Shown piece by piece: positions 31,982-44,300 of a stretch of DNA of 64,000 nucleotides; positions within the stretch are counted from its first letter, which is position 1, and the number at the start of each line of letters is the position of its first letter. The DNA is taken from contig ML976694.1 of NCBI GenBank assembly GCA_010015655.1, positions 25,634-89,633 of the forward strand. The letters are read 5' to 3'. The notes beneath the pieces are model-generated. The model did not search any database. It was not told the origin of the DNA and saw only the letters and a list, made by a program, of their open reading frames with translations. The position numbers and the translations under genes were made by a program. The stretch comes from Bimuria novae-zelandiae CBS 107.79. Lineage: Eukaryota; Ascomycota; Dothideomycetes; Pleosporales; Didymosphaeriaceae.

Positions 31982-32398
31982 TCAATCTCGATTACAAGTA
32001 CTGTTCCCTTCGCATAGATCCCAAACAGCCCAACTCTTGTAATCAATCGCCTCATCCCATCCTTCAATGTCCCCAGAGCATCCATCGTCAAAGTACGCAT
32101 TCTCGATGAGGTTGTCGGGGTTGCAGTCTTCCGACGAGAATAGCGCCACGACCTCCCAAATCTCGCTGAAATATGAGCTGCCGACACTGATAGCCTGCTC
32201 CTCCAGTCCTCCACGACCCTTGAGCTCGAGATCGACAACTATATTGCCCCGACGATGGCACCCTTCTTCCTCTTTAGCAATAGAGCTATATAGGTCGTTG
32301 AATCCGTGGCGGCCTCCGGAATCCCAGAGAATATAATGGAGGGAAAGAGCTCCCGTTTCGAAGAGCGCAGCAAGAGCGATGGTCCGAAATATGTGCAT
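31982..32398 (-). CDS. Small secreted cysteine-containing protein, hypothetical
   Basis: An intact 138-residue frame. The N-terminus MHIFRTIALAALFETGALS looks like a signal peptide. The mature part is acidic, with many Asp/Glu and Trp residues and five cysteines at about 47, 92, 107, 129 and 135 (EEGCHRR, EDCNPDN, DDGCSGD, DLCEGNSTC). Size, secretion signal and cysteines fit the broad class of fungal small secreted proteins, to which many candidate effectors belong, but no family is recognised and no function is assigned. It lies in a roughly 2.4-kb island of little-mutated DNA between transposon blocks. A 14-bp motif containing CCAAT on the coding strand is repeated 59-110 bp upstream. A single-exon model is used. 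Confidence 0.6.
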   Translation of the reverse strand: MHIFRTIALAALFETGALSLHYILWDSGGRHGFNDLYSSIAKEEEGCHRRGNIVVDLELKGRGGLEEQAISVGSSYFSEIWEVVALFSSEDCNPDNLIENAYFDDGCSGDIEGWDEAIDYKSWAVWDLCEGNSTCNRD

Positions 32399-32456
32399 GA
32401 TAGCTAGAGCTTCGGTCAGATCGTTCTTTACGTGAAATCTAGTGCTTGCCTTCGAA

Positions 32457-32507
32457 TCGTTCGATTGGACGTGTTATCTAGAGAAACTTGCAGGTCGTTC
32501 GATTGGA
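32457..32507 (-). promoter_or_regulatory. Repeated CCAAT-containing motif upstream of the secreted-protein gene
   Basis: TCGTTCGATTGGAC occurs twice, near 32457-32470 and 32493-32506. On the coding strand this reads GTCCAATCGAACGA, with a CCAAT pentamer in each. The position suggests a promoter element; binding by the CCAAT complex is inference. Confidence 0.35.
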
Positions 32508-32769
32508 CAAGCTTCAACAAGTGACCATGTTTGAATGATCTATGAATGTGGCATTGCAAGGCGGGGCTTCGAATTGTATATATGGCATTCTTTGCATTGT
32601 GGTCGGAGTCGCGCCAGAACGTCACTTGCGGAACATCATATCATACGCTACGAACTATCAACACGGAGGGCCAAAGTAAGCATACGCCATTGCAGTTGTG
32701 TTTTGTTTATCTAATACCAGCAAGACAAGTTCCCTCTACTCGAAATCACGAGTAGTTGCAGCAACAGAT

Positions 32770-33165
32770 CTAATAACGATGACGACAATAGCAGTAGTTA
32801 TAAAATATCACTAATGCGCAAGCGGAAATATAGTGATAACAGTAGCGACAATAACAACGAGGAAAGCAGTGGTCGCGGCCGTCATCTTAGAAGAAACAAA
32901 CGATCAAAGCCAACCCCACGCCCCAGTCACTTGTGTAGTCGCGGCAGTATAGACGAAGATAATAAATAAAAGGTTAAGTAGATCCTTAAAGCCCGTGTCT
33001 ATTACAGAAAGCTATAGTACCGTGTTAAATAGCTTAGATATAAGGACGATCTAGAGTAGTATAATGACTCTAACTTTAAGAACAGCCTATACAAACTTCG
33101 TGATTTCTATGTAACTAACCCTATCCTACCAGGGCCTCTAAAAAGATTAGGCATCTAGGTATAAT
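32770..33165 (+). pseudogene. Orphan chromodomain relic
   Basis: A plus-strand frame with few stops reads a Ser/Asn/Asp-rich low-complexity start, a basic stretch (RHLRRNKRSKPTPRP) and then a chromodomain-like core: QILKARVYYRKLQYRVK, a short gap, WYND, SNFKNSLYKLRDF, PGPLKRLG. This arrangement is known from chromodomain fragments left by fungal gypsy chromoviruses. Two stops (near 32970 and 33055) and loss of everything else make it a relic. Confidence 0.55.
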
Positions 33166-33960
33166 GTTGGGGGGAGGACAAGGATGCATGCCACCATTCT
33201 AATAAAAATAAGCCTAAGAGAGTTATACGGTGGAGATAGATGGCGTGGCATAAGTGTTAGAGATAACAACAAGGTGAAGATATTATGGTGGGCTAGATTA
33301 TTTAGGCTATAGTGCAGAATTCTAGTGTTGTTAATTAACATTTATAGAACTAGAATAAACTAGAATAAACTATACTAACATTATAGGTTTCCTTTAAATC
33401 TATCTAGAGCTTCCTTACTTTCTTTGCAAAGATTCGCCTCTAATAACAATAATAATAACAATAGTATTTACATAATATCTCTAACGTTCAAGCGGAAACG
33501 CTCTCTATTAGCTAATTAGCACATTAGGATGTTAAATGCGATATTAAAGCAGCACCCTAAACGCGCTATGTGCTTAGTAAAGAAACAAATGTCTTTTTCC
33601 TGTAGCAGACCGCTCTCTAGCTATCCTTCTGACTTAAAACTCCTTTCAGCTGGGCAGGACAGTAGTTATAATACCAAAGTATGCTACACTGCCAATAGTA
33701 GCATTGACAGCAGCGAGCAAGTTGGTAATAATATGGCGCCACCCAAAGCTGTTGAACAGCGCTTCCAACGGTAAATAATACGGTCAGTACTGTACGGCTG
33801 AGAAGGGGTGAATTGGGCCATACGTACCGTAGAGAGGTGCCCACCGTACGAGGTACCGTACCGTACTAGATTTGACGCCTTATTACTGTCTATACTATCC
33901 TAAACAGGAAGGAGGCATGACTTGATCGTTAGGGAGGCCAGATCTGGCGGATCTGGCAGA
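33166..33960. other. Mixed intergenic sequence with small palindromes
   Basis: No convincing gene; an 81-codon frame at 33529-33774 has no recognisable domain. Short tandem AACTAGAATA units occur at 33349-33370. A cluster of inverted TACGGT/ACCGTA motifs at 33779-33867 may be a small MITE or hairpin. Confidence 0.35.
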
Positions 33961-35871
33961 TCCTGTAGGGCTAGCTAATTAGACTTTTAATAGGCCTATA
34001 TAAAGTAAATTAAGTAGTGCTTTTTTAACTATTACCGCCACTTTTTATATAACTATTAGCGCGTTTTCTATTCAAATACTTATATTTTATATTACCTTGT
34101 AAAGAACGCGTACATCTTAAGGATCTTAATAATTTTTACTATTAATACTATTATTATTTTATACTTTTATAGCGCAGAGAGCTGACACGTTAGTTAGCTC
34201 TTTATAATTTTATTACTATTAATCTATCCCTCTTATAAGTATCCTGGTAATAACTTAAGTAAGGCGTTTTATATAAACTAATTTAATTTTTAATATAGTA
34301 CTTAGAAACTAGAGGGTGTGCGCGTTAGTTACCACATATATAATATAAGTTAAAAATTTTAAAAACTTATAAACCTGTATCTATCTAGCAATATAGAGCT
34401 AAGTTAAGTTACTTAGAGAAGGATTTAATTAGCTAAAAGATATTCTTTTTATATAAAAATACTATACTACTAAAACACTTACTTACTTATTTAATCTAAA
34501 TTACAACACTATGCATATAAAGTTAAACCTATAAAAGTCTTATTAAATTAACTCTAATACTAGCCTTATGCTACTTACTATAGGTATGTTATGAAATTTA
34601 TTTAAAAAAGCAACGGACGCTAATTCTATCGTATTCTATTTACTATAGTAAGACGAGGAGCTATTAAAGATATACATAGATTTGGTAATCTTTTATAATT
34701 TAAGCTTCTTAATAGGAACTTTATTAGCTAGTAAAGGCTTATTATATAGGACTAAATAGATCTACTACGCGTCCTGCCATCTAGCGCTACTACACTTTCT
34801 AGGTACGTAAAAAAAGGTATAGCGGAGAGGAAGGATAGTACATAGAAGCATTTACGCATGGCATAGAGTAAAATAAGTATAAGTTATAATATATAAATAT
34901 TATTAAATAAGATTAACTTTTTAGAGTTATTGCCTACTTTATTAGTAAGTTTAAATTCTACTAGTGCTAGCTAGAATAACTATTATTCTAACGAGACTTG
35001 AAATTCTAAGAATTACTAATACTAAACATTTAGACGCTAACCTATACTCAAAAGACTTACTTATCGCCTTTTACGCTCTTTTTTATCATTATCTAGATTC
35101 TACGTAGCCTTTTATTATCTATTAAATAACTTACGACATTAACTTTAAGCAAATTTTTATTATTTTATAACTTATAACATTACTAATAGTAATAAAGGTT
35201 TTTTCGCTAGCATTAATAACCTCGTCTATAATAGTCTTTACGTTAGTAAATATTACTAAATCTACTATACTAGGCATATAATCAATCTAGTTTTATAGGC
35301 TCTTATATATAGACGTACCCTTAGTAAATTCGAGCTTAAATTATTAAAAGGTTTACTTATAAAATAATATAAGTTGTACTAAAGCAAGGAGGTTATTAGG
35401 AGGATATATAACCTTATTAACTTTATCCACGTATTATATTAATTTTAGCATATATTTATAGAGATATACGAAAATATTCTGAATAAGGACTATCTTATTA
35501 AGTATAGCACGCTTAATTTAGTTAGAAACGGCGGCATTAGATAGTGTAACGCTTATTACATATTATTACGCTACCTAGAGCATAAAAAGCTAATTTAATA
35601 GTATATTTAGCGCTTACGCGGCGACCTCGCCACTAATAAATGTTTTATAATTTTTAAGTATAGACTATTAGATAATAACTAAGACAAAGGTGGCTTATTT
35701 ATAACATCTTATATTTTTTTTATAAAAACTATAGATTACTTAAAAGTAATACTAATAGTAGTAGTTTTAGCAGCCTTAGTAAACGCTTATTAACTTATAA
35801 GAAATCTACAAATTTCTTATTAATAAAGTAATAACGTACAGTAGGTATACTAAGTAAACTTACTTATAAAA
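33961..35871. repeat. RIP-decayed repeat, family not identified
   Basis: Strongly AT-rich with dense stops in all frames. Translations on both strands suggest former coding but I could not match them to a family. It ends at the putative copia LTR at 35872. Confidence 0.4.
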
Positions 35872-36150
35872 TGTCAGAGTAGATAGGCTCTAATAAGGAG
35901 AGGAAAACTGCGTTAATTATAAAGTAACGAGAGAACGATAACTATATACTGCTGGACCTGCTAAGGAGCTAACTATAAATGTCCTAGCCGTAACACACCC
36001 CCCTAGCTGCAGTAAATAATAAAGCTACTTATAAACTTATTAATCTACGAACGTCTATAAGGCCTAGTTACTTTATAAATTTAAGGTGTTTCTGCTTTGG
36101 TAGTGCCTTAGTAAGGCTATTAGCTAGCATTTAATTCGTAGGCCTCTAGC
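35872..36150 (-). mobile_element. C3: 3' fragment of a minus-strand copia element
   Basis: A TG...CA segment (35872-35995) ending GCCGTAACA is followed by CACCCCCCTAGC, a reversed polypurine tract like that next to the C2 left LTR at 47130. The next 150 bp resemble C2 sequence at 47250-47345 (AGGCC, AACTTAATAAACTTC and CCTTAGTAAG motifs in similar order). It stops at 36150, where G1b begins, so G1b probably inserted into it. The remainder was not found. Confidence 0.45.
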
Positions 36151-39100
36151 TATAATGGGCTACGCCCAGTTATTGCCTCGGATCCTTGACCCTTAGTTAT
36201 GCGAATCCTAGATATATAAGTTTAACGCCTAAAGATTAACTTTAGACTCTTTATTAAATTTATAGGTATTTTTTTAGTACGTTTAGCTCCTTAAGCACTT
36301 AGCCTTTTATATTAAATTTAATTACTTTTACCTGTTATAAAATAAGTAGATTTTAAATATAATTATAGACCAAAGCTATAAAGCAGCACACGAAGTTAAA
36401 GAACTTACGTAAATAAATACTATAAACGTAACGCCTAGACCTATAAGGAGATAGAACTATCCTTCGTAAGTAATTAAAAAGGAGTCCTAATAGATACTTA
36501 ACGCTAGCAAGACTACCTTTGCTAAATAAAGAAGTTATAAAAATAAAGATAAGACCTTTTACTAAAGGTCTATATTTTAGCGTAAATAATTATGCGCAGC
36601 AAGCTATTAGCTTATAAAAAGTAATAGCTAGGAAAATAAAACGATAGCCTCCCTATTTATAATTAAATTTTAAGCATTAGGAGTTAACAGGAATAAAATA
36701 TAATAATTTTTAAGCAAGATTAAAGTATTTATTAGCTTTTAAAACACCCTTTAGACTCTACTATAAGGAGTAAGAGAACTACCTAAAGAAATAGTAAAAA
36801 AGCGCTAAAAACCCCTAATAATATAATAATATTTTTAAAAAATAAGAGGTATAAATTAGTTATTAGAAGTAGACTAATAGATAGTAGTACTAGAAAGATT
36901 AATAGTAAAGCTTATCTTGAACTAAGGAAGAAGCCACTATCCTAAGATTTTTAACTTAGCCTATTTTAATACTAAATAACAGGATTATTACTACTTTAAG
37001 ATAGTAATATAATATAAGCTCTTAGAGGATAATGACTACCTTAAAAATATACTTTAATATATTATTAGTTAATTAACAGGATGTGCAACAACAATAGAAA
37101 TTATATATTTAGACTATTACCTAAAATATATTAAAGCTAACCTCTAGAAGCTACTAGACTATAACTTTTATAACTACCTAGTAAAAGAAATCGCGCGTAA
37201 CGACTTACTTATAATATAATAAGAGAACTAGAAGCTTTGTGACTTTAACTTTAACTTTAATCACTACGCTATAGAAGCTAAGGAGTATAATTAAGAAATT
37301 TTAAAAAACTTATACTTTTAAAGCCTCTGTAAGGACTTACAGGACTAAATAATTATAGTAAATATAAATAATAATTAGGACCTATAAGGGATCTAAAAAA
37401 AAGCTAATAAGATTAAAGAAAATCTTTTTTAAAATATATTATAGCCACTAAAGTTTTCTGCTAAGAACAGGACGCTAGACAGGATAGATTAGAAACCTAC
37501 CTAAGCTAACCTTAAAAGGATATCCGGCCGACGAAGCTAAGATAAAAGACATTAAGTAATAAATAGAGCTATAGGATATAGGTCTAGTAATACTTAAAAA
37601 TAAGCCACGTAGGTATCGCGCGAGGTAATAGAAACCCGTAAAAAGAATAGTTCCTATTTTTATTATAGAGATACGGAATACCGTGTAAAGTAGTGTAAAC
37701 TTTTACGTATAATAAAACTAGTATAAGTTCGCGCCGCTACACCTGCTACTAAAGAATCTTTTAATAAAAAGTTTAATATAGCTTTTACTAATTTAGAAAA
37801 TTAAATCCTCCTAGTAATAATTGCCGCTAGGAGGCAAAAGTAGGAAAAAGATTAAAAATAAGTTTTAATAACTTTTAACGGCTATAGCTAAACTTAATAC
37901 TAGTAATAGTATACTTGCTTATTAATAATAATATATTTATATTAATAATAATTAATTTAGGTTATTTAAATTTTAAATTTATATTAAAAAAACTTATAAT
38001 AAAAGCCTACCTACAGCGTAAGAACCTACCCTATTTATAAAAGGTTATTAGTATTAGAGGCATGTAACTCTTCGTACGTAAATTAGTCTAACTAGAAGTA
38101 AATATTAATAGCTATGTAGAACTAATGTAGCTATATATCTCACCTAACAACGGGTCGTACAATCTAATCCTTAGCCTAACCTAGATAAAGAAGAATAGGG
38201 TTAAACTAGCCCTAGTAAAGAAATTAATTTAGATTAAAAGTTTAGGCACCCGCATTCGTGACTAAAAAATTAAGAAACTATTAATAAAGCTTTAAGAAGT
38301 ATTAGCTATAGCCTTTATAGCCTTAAATTAGCGTAATTAATACCTAAAAGACAGGGCTAAGGTATTTTCCGTGTTAATAAAAGATATATAAAAGGTGTTA
38401 ACCTATAAGCTAAAGGTAAACTTATAAAAGTTATTACTTAAAGCTTTTAAGGACTTATAGCGTATCTTTTATAGGGAATAAGCTAACAAGCTTCCCCTGC
38501 ACTATGCACCTAGAGTAGATCTTTTTATCCCTCTTAGGGAAAAAGATAATAAGACCCTAGAAATTCCTTATAGCCCTCTATTTAATATATCTCGCGAAGA
38601 GTTACTTCTCCTTTAGAAAGAGCTTATTAAAAGCTTAAATAAATACTTTATTTAGGTAAGTAAGTCTAGCGCTATCGCCCTAGTATTATTTACTAAAAAT
38701 ATTAGTAGAGGACTACGCTTTTATATTAATTATTAAGCCTTAAACGCTATTTTAAAGAAGGACTAGTACCTTTTACTATTAATTAATAAGACCCTTTAGC
38801 TCCTCGCGAAGACTAAATAGTTTAATAAACTTAATATAGTTTAAGCCTTCTATAAACTTTAAATAATAAAAAGTAAGGAATAGAAAACAGCGTTTAGAAT
38901 CTAATTTAGTCTTTATAAGTAGCTAGTAGTTCCTTTTAGCCTAGCTAACGCGCTAAGTACGTTTTAGTAGTATATTAATTAGGTGCTAAAGGAGCACTTT
39001 AATAACTACTACTTAGCGTATATAGATAATGTTTTTATCTTCTCTAGTAGTAGCTAAAAAGACTATAAAGAGAAAGTACGTACTATAATCTAGAAGTTAG

Positions 39101-40459
39101 GGGCCGCAGGACTATATTTAAATATTAAAAAATTTAAGTTTTGCGTTAAAAAGACTAAGTATCTTAGATTTATTATAAAAGTTAATAAGGGCATAAGCAT
39201 AGACCTAGATAAAGTCTAAATAATATAAAAATAGAAGCTACTAATTTTAGTAAAAGGAGTTTAAAGCTTTATAGACTTTATAAACTTTTATTAAAGATTT
39301 ATACAAGACTTTTCTAGTATAGTAAGCCTCCTTATAAAGTTACTAGTAAAAGAGCAGAATTTATCTAAGGATAAAAGTAGTAGTACGTATTTAACTTTCT
39401 AAAAATAGCGTTCTATATAGACTCCGCGCTAGCCTACTTCGACTCTAAATAGAAATTAATACTAGAAGTAGACACCTTTAGCTAGTTAATTAGGGGATAC
39501 TTTTCTTAGTACGATAATAATAGGATTCTACGCCTAGTAGCTTACTTTTTAGCGAAGAATAGCCTTGTAAAATATAACTACGCTATCTATAATAAAGAGA
39601 TACTTATAATTATTAAATACGTAGATAAATAGGACTATATATATTAAGTAGTAAAGTACCTTTTAGTCTATACTATTTATAAGAACCTTACGTATTTCGC
39701 TACTAAATAAAGGATAGATAGATAATACGTTTAATAGGTAGATATACTAAGCTATATTAATATAATATTTATATATAAACTAAGGTTAGTAAACTTTAGG
39801 ACGAACGACTTTTCTTAAAAGGACTAAAACCTACTAAAGGATAGTAAAGATAATAAATTAAAATTAAGGCACTTTACGCTTCTTTAAAAGACTATTAAAA
39901 AAAACTTAAAGTATTTTATTCTCTAAATACCTATTACTATAGAGGAACCTAATTATATTAAAATAGATAAGGACGTAGTGCTTACTTACCTAATACGCCC
40001 TAAACTACCTATATTAACCCTCTAAGGAGGCGATAGCCCTGCTAAGCAACGCGAACTAGACTTTAACACTATATAGTAAAAGGTAGAACGCGATAAAGAT
40101 AGCGCGTATAGTAAGATAAAAGCCTATATTAAGAACAGGCTTAAGAAGTTTCAACCTAGGTAGAAGTTATTTATTAGTATCTTAGAATATAGTATAGATA
40201 ACTAAGGGTACCTACGCTATTGGTTAAGATAATAGATACTAAAATTAAAACTTTTATAAATAAAGCTAATAGCGATCGCGTATAGTTTCTTAGCTTTAAG
40301 ACACTTAAGAATAAAAAAATACCTATAAGATCTTTACTTAAGACTACTTCTTCTTAGGAATGTCTAACTAAGTAAGGTAGTATATTAAGAACTATAATAT
40401 TTATAAAAGAACTAAATTATAAAAAGAAGCGAAATAGGGCCTACTAAAGCCCTTATTAC
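36151..40459 (+). mobile_element. G1b: Ty3/gypsy retrotransposon, 5' part
   Basis: Starts TATAATGGGCTACGCCCAG, a TG-to-TA mutated LTR edge equal to G1a's. The putative LTR spans 36151-36311. The plus strand then reads gag, a zinc-knuckle/protease region, RT with decayed YxDD (AYIDNVFIFS near 39018), RNase H (near 39480-39620) and the integrase N-terminus to 40459, where G2 is inserted with TSD ATTAC. Homologous to G1a in inverted orientation. No intact frame. Confidence 0.85.
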
Positions 40460-40674
40460 TGTAATAGGCTAGATGCCTTATTGTACTGTTCCTCGGTGAA
40501 ACCCTCGGTGAAACTCTTAGTGCTCCTTTAGACTAAGTAGGACCTTAGAAATCTCTCGAATCTTCTTAACAATAACAGCGCACATATAAGTTTAGCCTTA
40601 CTTATAGATAGTTTGCTCCTTATTAAATATAATCTTATTACTAGGCATTGGCAACCTTTGCGCAGCCCCTTATA
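40460..40674 (+). repeat. G2 5' LTR
   Basis: 215 bp. Differs from the right LTR mainly by transitions (for example TATA for TACA at the end). Preceded by ATTAC. Confidence 0.95.
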
Positions 40675-40726
40675 TTTTATATTTAATTACCCTTAAGTAG
40701 CTAGTGTGGCTGTCCCCTAGTGCTCT

Positions 40727-40912
40727 TGTCCGATTACATGGTCCCTTGCATTCTGCAAGGTGGCTGGCGCACCTGTACCCTTGCATGAGATACATTCCAC
40801 AACAAAGCAAGGGATGTCTTTATGGTTATATAGATGCTACCTCCCATAGCAGGAGAACAACGATCAATCAATCATCTTTCTTCATCTTATAAAACTACCC
40901 TCTAATCTGACA
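40727..40912 (+). repeat. C1 5' LTR
   Basis: 186 bp, ends AATCTGACA. Lacks the 22-bp duplication seen in the 3' LTR. Confidence 0.95.
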
Positions 40913-40930
40913 ATTAAGAGTCTCACTGCC
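40913..40930 (+). promoter_or_regulatory. C1 primer-binding site, complementary to an internal tRNA segment
   Basis: Directly after the 5' LTR the sequence ATTAAGAGTCTCACTGCC is complementary to a tRNA anticodon arm containing CTCTTAAT, as expected for tRNA-Lys(CUU). It matches the internal part ending at tRNA position 39, not a tRNA 3' end. This is the half-tRNA priming mode known for Drosophila copia. tRNA identity is from memory of consensus sequences. Confidence 0.55.
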
Positions 40931-40962
40931 TTAACCAATACTACCTTATCAAGCCAATCGCA

Positions 40963-41343
40963 ATGGCCCTATCGACTCTTAGAGATCCCACAGTAATCCT
41001 GACCGACTACACGAATTACACGCCATGGCTTAAACAGCTTAAAACAAGATGCCAATTCCTGAAGGTCTGGAGTATTATCGACCCAGCGCTGACAGATGAA
41101 CCAAAGCAGAAACCCGCGATGCCAGTGCCTCCGCTGATAAGTAACTACCAATCGAGCGCCGCCTACATGACTGCGAACCCAAATAACGTGCCAACATTGC
41201 CATCCCATCTATCAACGGCAGGCGCGAAAGCATACAGAGATGATAGCGACTATCATAAAGAACGGCTCGAGATCTACAAGATCATGGATCGAGCCTATCA
41301 GGAAGAAAAGGCAGACCTCGATAAGGTGGTCACCTTTCTCTAA
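40963..41343 (+). CDS. C1 gag, N-terminal open frame (126 residues)
   Basis: An intact frame starts at ATG 40963 (MALSTLRDPTVILTDYTNYTPW), 50 bp after the LTR. It has the typical copia-gag start, in which a short W-containing motif (TPWLKQLKTRCQF) precedes the capsid helices. It ends at TAA 41341-41343, after which the same protein continues with stops (HLQNNYCIPGEM), so this is the unmutated 5' end of a decayed gag-pol and not a complete protein. Confidence 0.7.
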   Translation: MALSTLRDPTVILTDYTNYTPWLKQLKTRCQFLKVWSIIDPALTDEPKQKPAMPVPPLISNYQSSAAYMTANPNNVPTLPSHLSTAGAKAYRDDSDYHKERLEIYKIMDRAYQEEKADLDKVVTFL

Positions 41344-44300
41344 TTAACGATCTCCGCGCATCTGCAGAACAACTATTGCATTCCTGGAGAAATGATAAAG
41401 TAATGGATCAATAACCTCACAATCATAGTTGGGGTTGACTATTAAGACGAACATCGACGAGCAAGGGCAAGATACCAAGAAGCTCTTAAACTAATAAGAA
41501 TAGCTAGATTATGGGCTACATGGCTATCTAAGTACGATCACGTAGCTATAGAAGCAGAGACTAATCGCGTCGCAGAACTTTAAAGGCTAGACTTAGTTAA
41601 AGAAGACTTCATGAAGGCAGTTGTCTATGTCGCACCTATGTAGGTAACGACCTTCTAGTAATATAGAAGCAAGGATGCAGCTGTCTTACGGAAGCACATA
41701 ATGAAACTCTTCCGAGACTACATGATCCTGCAGCACCCGATTAAGGGTAAATAAAAGGGCGCTTTTGCTGCTGCAGGTTCATCTCTCGCTAACGGTGAAT
41801 CCGTTTAGGCCACAGACAGGGACGCCTCTCTTGTGGATAAAGTAGTATTATTTAAAAGTTAGGGAAGACCTCGGAATTATAAATAACAAAATAATAGTTA
41901 ACGTACTAAATCTAAGCGGTCGCCTTAGAGCCTTAAGCTAACGGTAGTTAGTGGTAATTATTACCCTACTTATAACCTACGCTATAGTCTTTAAGACTGT
42001 TTCTATGCCTTTCTAGATAAGTAGCTAGACTGGTTTAGAGCGAACCCTCTTATAGTAAAGCTAGTCAAGCTTAGGCTAGAACATGATACCGACTTCTAAG
42101 AGAAGTTAAGAATAGTAAAAAGACTAAGGTCTTAAATACCTAAAATTAAATTATCGCATACTCCCACTCTAACTCGAATTACTAAGGCTAATAATAAGTG
42201 ACTAGATAGACGCAAGATTACTAAAATCCTAGCGAGCTTTAACGCCGCCTCTATCTACACTAACCTAAACACGTACCTACTGCGATGCTTAGCCATACTC
42301 GATTTAGGCATAACCTGTTATATCTTTAACGACATCGATTGCTTTATCTTATACCGGCTACCGGCGCCAGGAGACTTTATATGGGTAGGGAATATATAAA
42401 TACGGATTAAAGGATACGAGAGCGTCTATCTTAACGTACGGAGTGCAAGTAGCAATTAAATAATATAGCTAGATAATATCGCCTATTGCCCTGATCTGCT
42501 CTACAATCTTATATTATTCTAATTACTCTAGAGGCAAGGCCTTTAGTGGGACATAAGGGCAGACCTAACGACTCTAAGGAGAAGAGACAACATTGTACTA
42601 GTAGAACTTTAAGAGTTGCATGGATAGTAGGTATTAGAATATAAGATAAGGCCTGTAGGCACTCCTACTGAAGCTGCACATGCCACCCACAAGACTAACA
42701 CACGCACTAAACGAAGACCGCAGAAGGTAGACGCATTAACCTGGCACTAACAATTAGGCTATCTAGGCCCTTAGGCTCTCGAACACCTCGTACAGCAATC
42801 TAAGGGGGTGAGGATTAAAGGCCTCCCTACTGTTAAGTGTGACGCCTGCGGCAAAGCAAAACTAAAACGGCAAATACGCTAGCAAGCTAGGGAGCTAACT
42901 AAAGGCCCTGGCGAGCGAGTCGCAATCAATTTTTACGACTATAAAGTAGAAAGCTTAATAAGAAAGAAGAGCTAAATACTAATTACTAATTAATTCTCTG
43001 GCTTCGCATAGGACTTCTACTTTAAGGACAATCGCCTAACACGATCTATTATTAAGCAACTTAGCACTTTTATACTATTTATAAAAGTATAATATAATGC
43101 TATAGTAAAAGTAATTAAATCCGACAACGAGATCTTCTCTATTAAGGTAGACGTTAAGAAGTAGTGCTTAGCGCAGGGGATTAAGATCGAGCCCTTAGCA
43201 CCTAATACTTAAGCATAAAATAGAGGGGCTAAGCGTTTAGGGGGTGTAATTAAGGAGAAAGCGCGTGCGATACAACTTAACTCTAACCTACCCTAGTAAA
43301 TGTAGCCTAAGATTACCCAAGCCGTAGTCTACCTCTACAATTAAACCCTAAACTACGCTAATTAATAGCGATTACTATACGAAGTGTTCTTTACAATAGT
43401 AGCTTTTTAGAATGGCGTTGTCACCTAACTAAAGAAGCTAAATTAAACTTACTTAAAAGCCTATAGCTGCAAAGCCTTCGCCATAACTAATAACACTAAA
43501 CGTGGCAAGAGCAAGCTCCAGTGGCTGGACCCTAAAGCTTGGATAGGCTATCTAGTTGGCTATAGATTAACTAATATCTGGAGGATATAGATCCCCTCCC
43601 TAGCAAAGATAATTAGTACTCGCGACGTGATTTTTGACGAGGATACTATATTCTTAGGCTAAATTAAAGACCTAATAGACAACCTTATGCATAGTATATT
43701 AGAAGAAATAGTAGCCTAGGTGCGATTAGTAGAGTTACCTCCCTTACCTTAATAAGAGTAAGCCACCGAGTCCTTCTTTAAGGATAAAATAATTAGTAAA
43801 GCGTTAGAGGAAGAGGTTAAAGGAGCTCCTAAGTATAGGCAAGACAGGAAAGTTAGGTATAAATATCTAACGCCTCCCTTAACGCCGCTACTAGTAACAC
43901 TCCTTGCATAACTAATAGCAGGAGGCGATTAAGCTAAACTATCCCTAATAGTGCAGACTAGGCAACGATAGACAAGCCCTTGGGCCGCCGCCTTTATGGC
44001 AGGTACAGAAGCAGGACCCTGTGGTCTTATTAATAGAAAGACGCTTGATAAGGCACAGCTAAAGCGCATAATTGTTACTAGTAAGAAACCTTACTAAAGC
44101 TTACTACCAGAACCACCTATCTGCAAAGATAAACTCGAGGATTATCTACTATATTACTTGTAGAAAGAAGCCGAGAAATCCTATCTTTAGAGTCACCGTG
44201 AGATGAAGTCCTGGAGTGAGGTAGCCACCTCCCTAGTGAAAGTAGTAGGATATTAGATCCTTAATTGCATATAGGTATATACCTACAAGTTTGATAAACA

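Noticed and set aside
33961..35871. Possible tyrosine-recombinase-like (DUF3435) or other captain gene
   Set aside because: I looked for such a gene, but no catalytic R..R..Y context could be read through the decay; left as unidentified repeat.
40704..40892. 62-codon plus-strand frame, similar to one at 45813-46049
   Set aside because: Both lie over the C1 LTRs, so the conserved frame is an LTR shadow.
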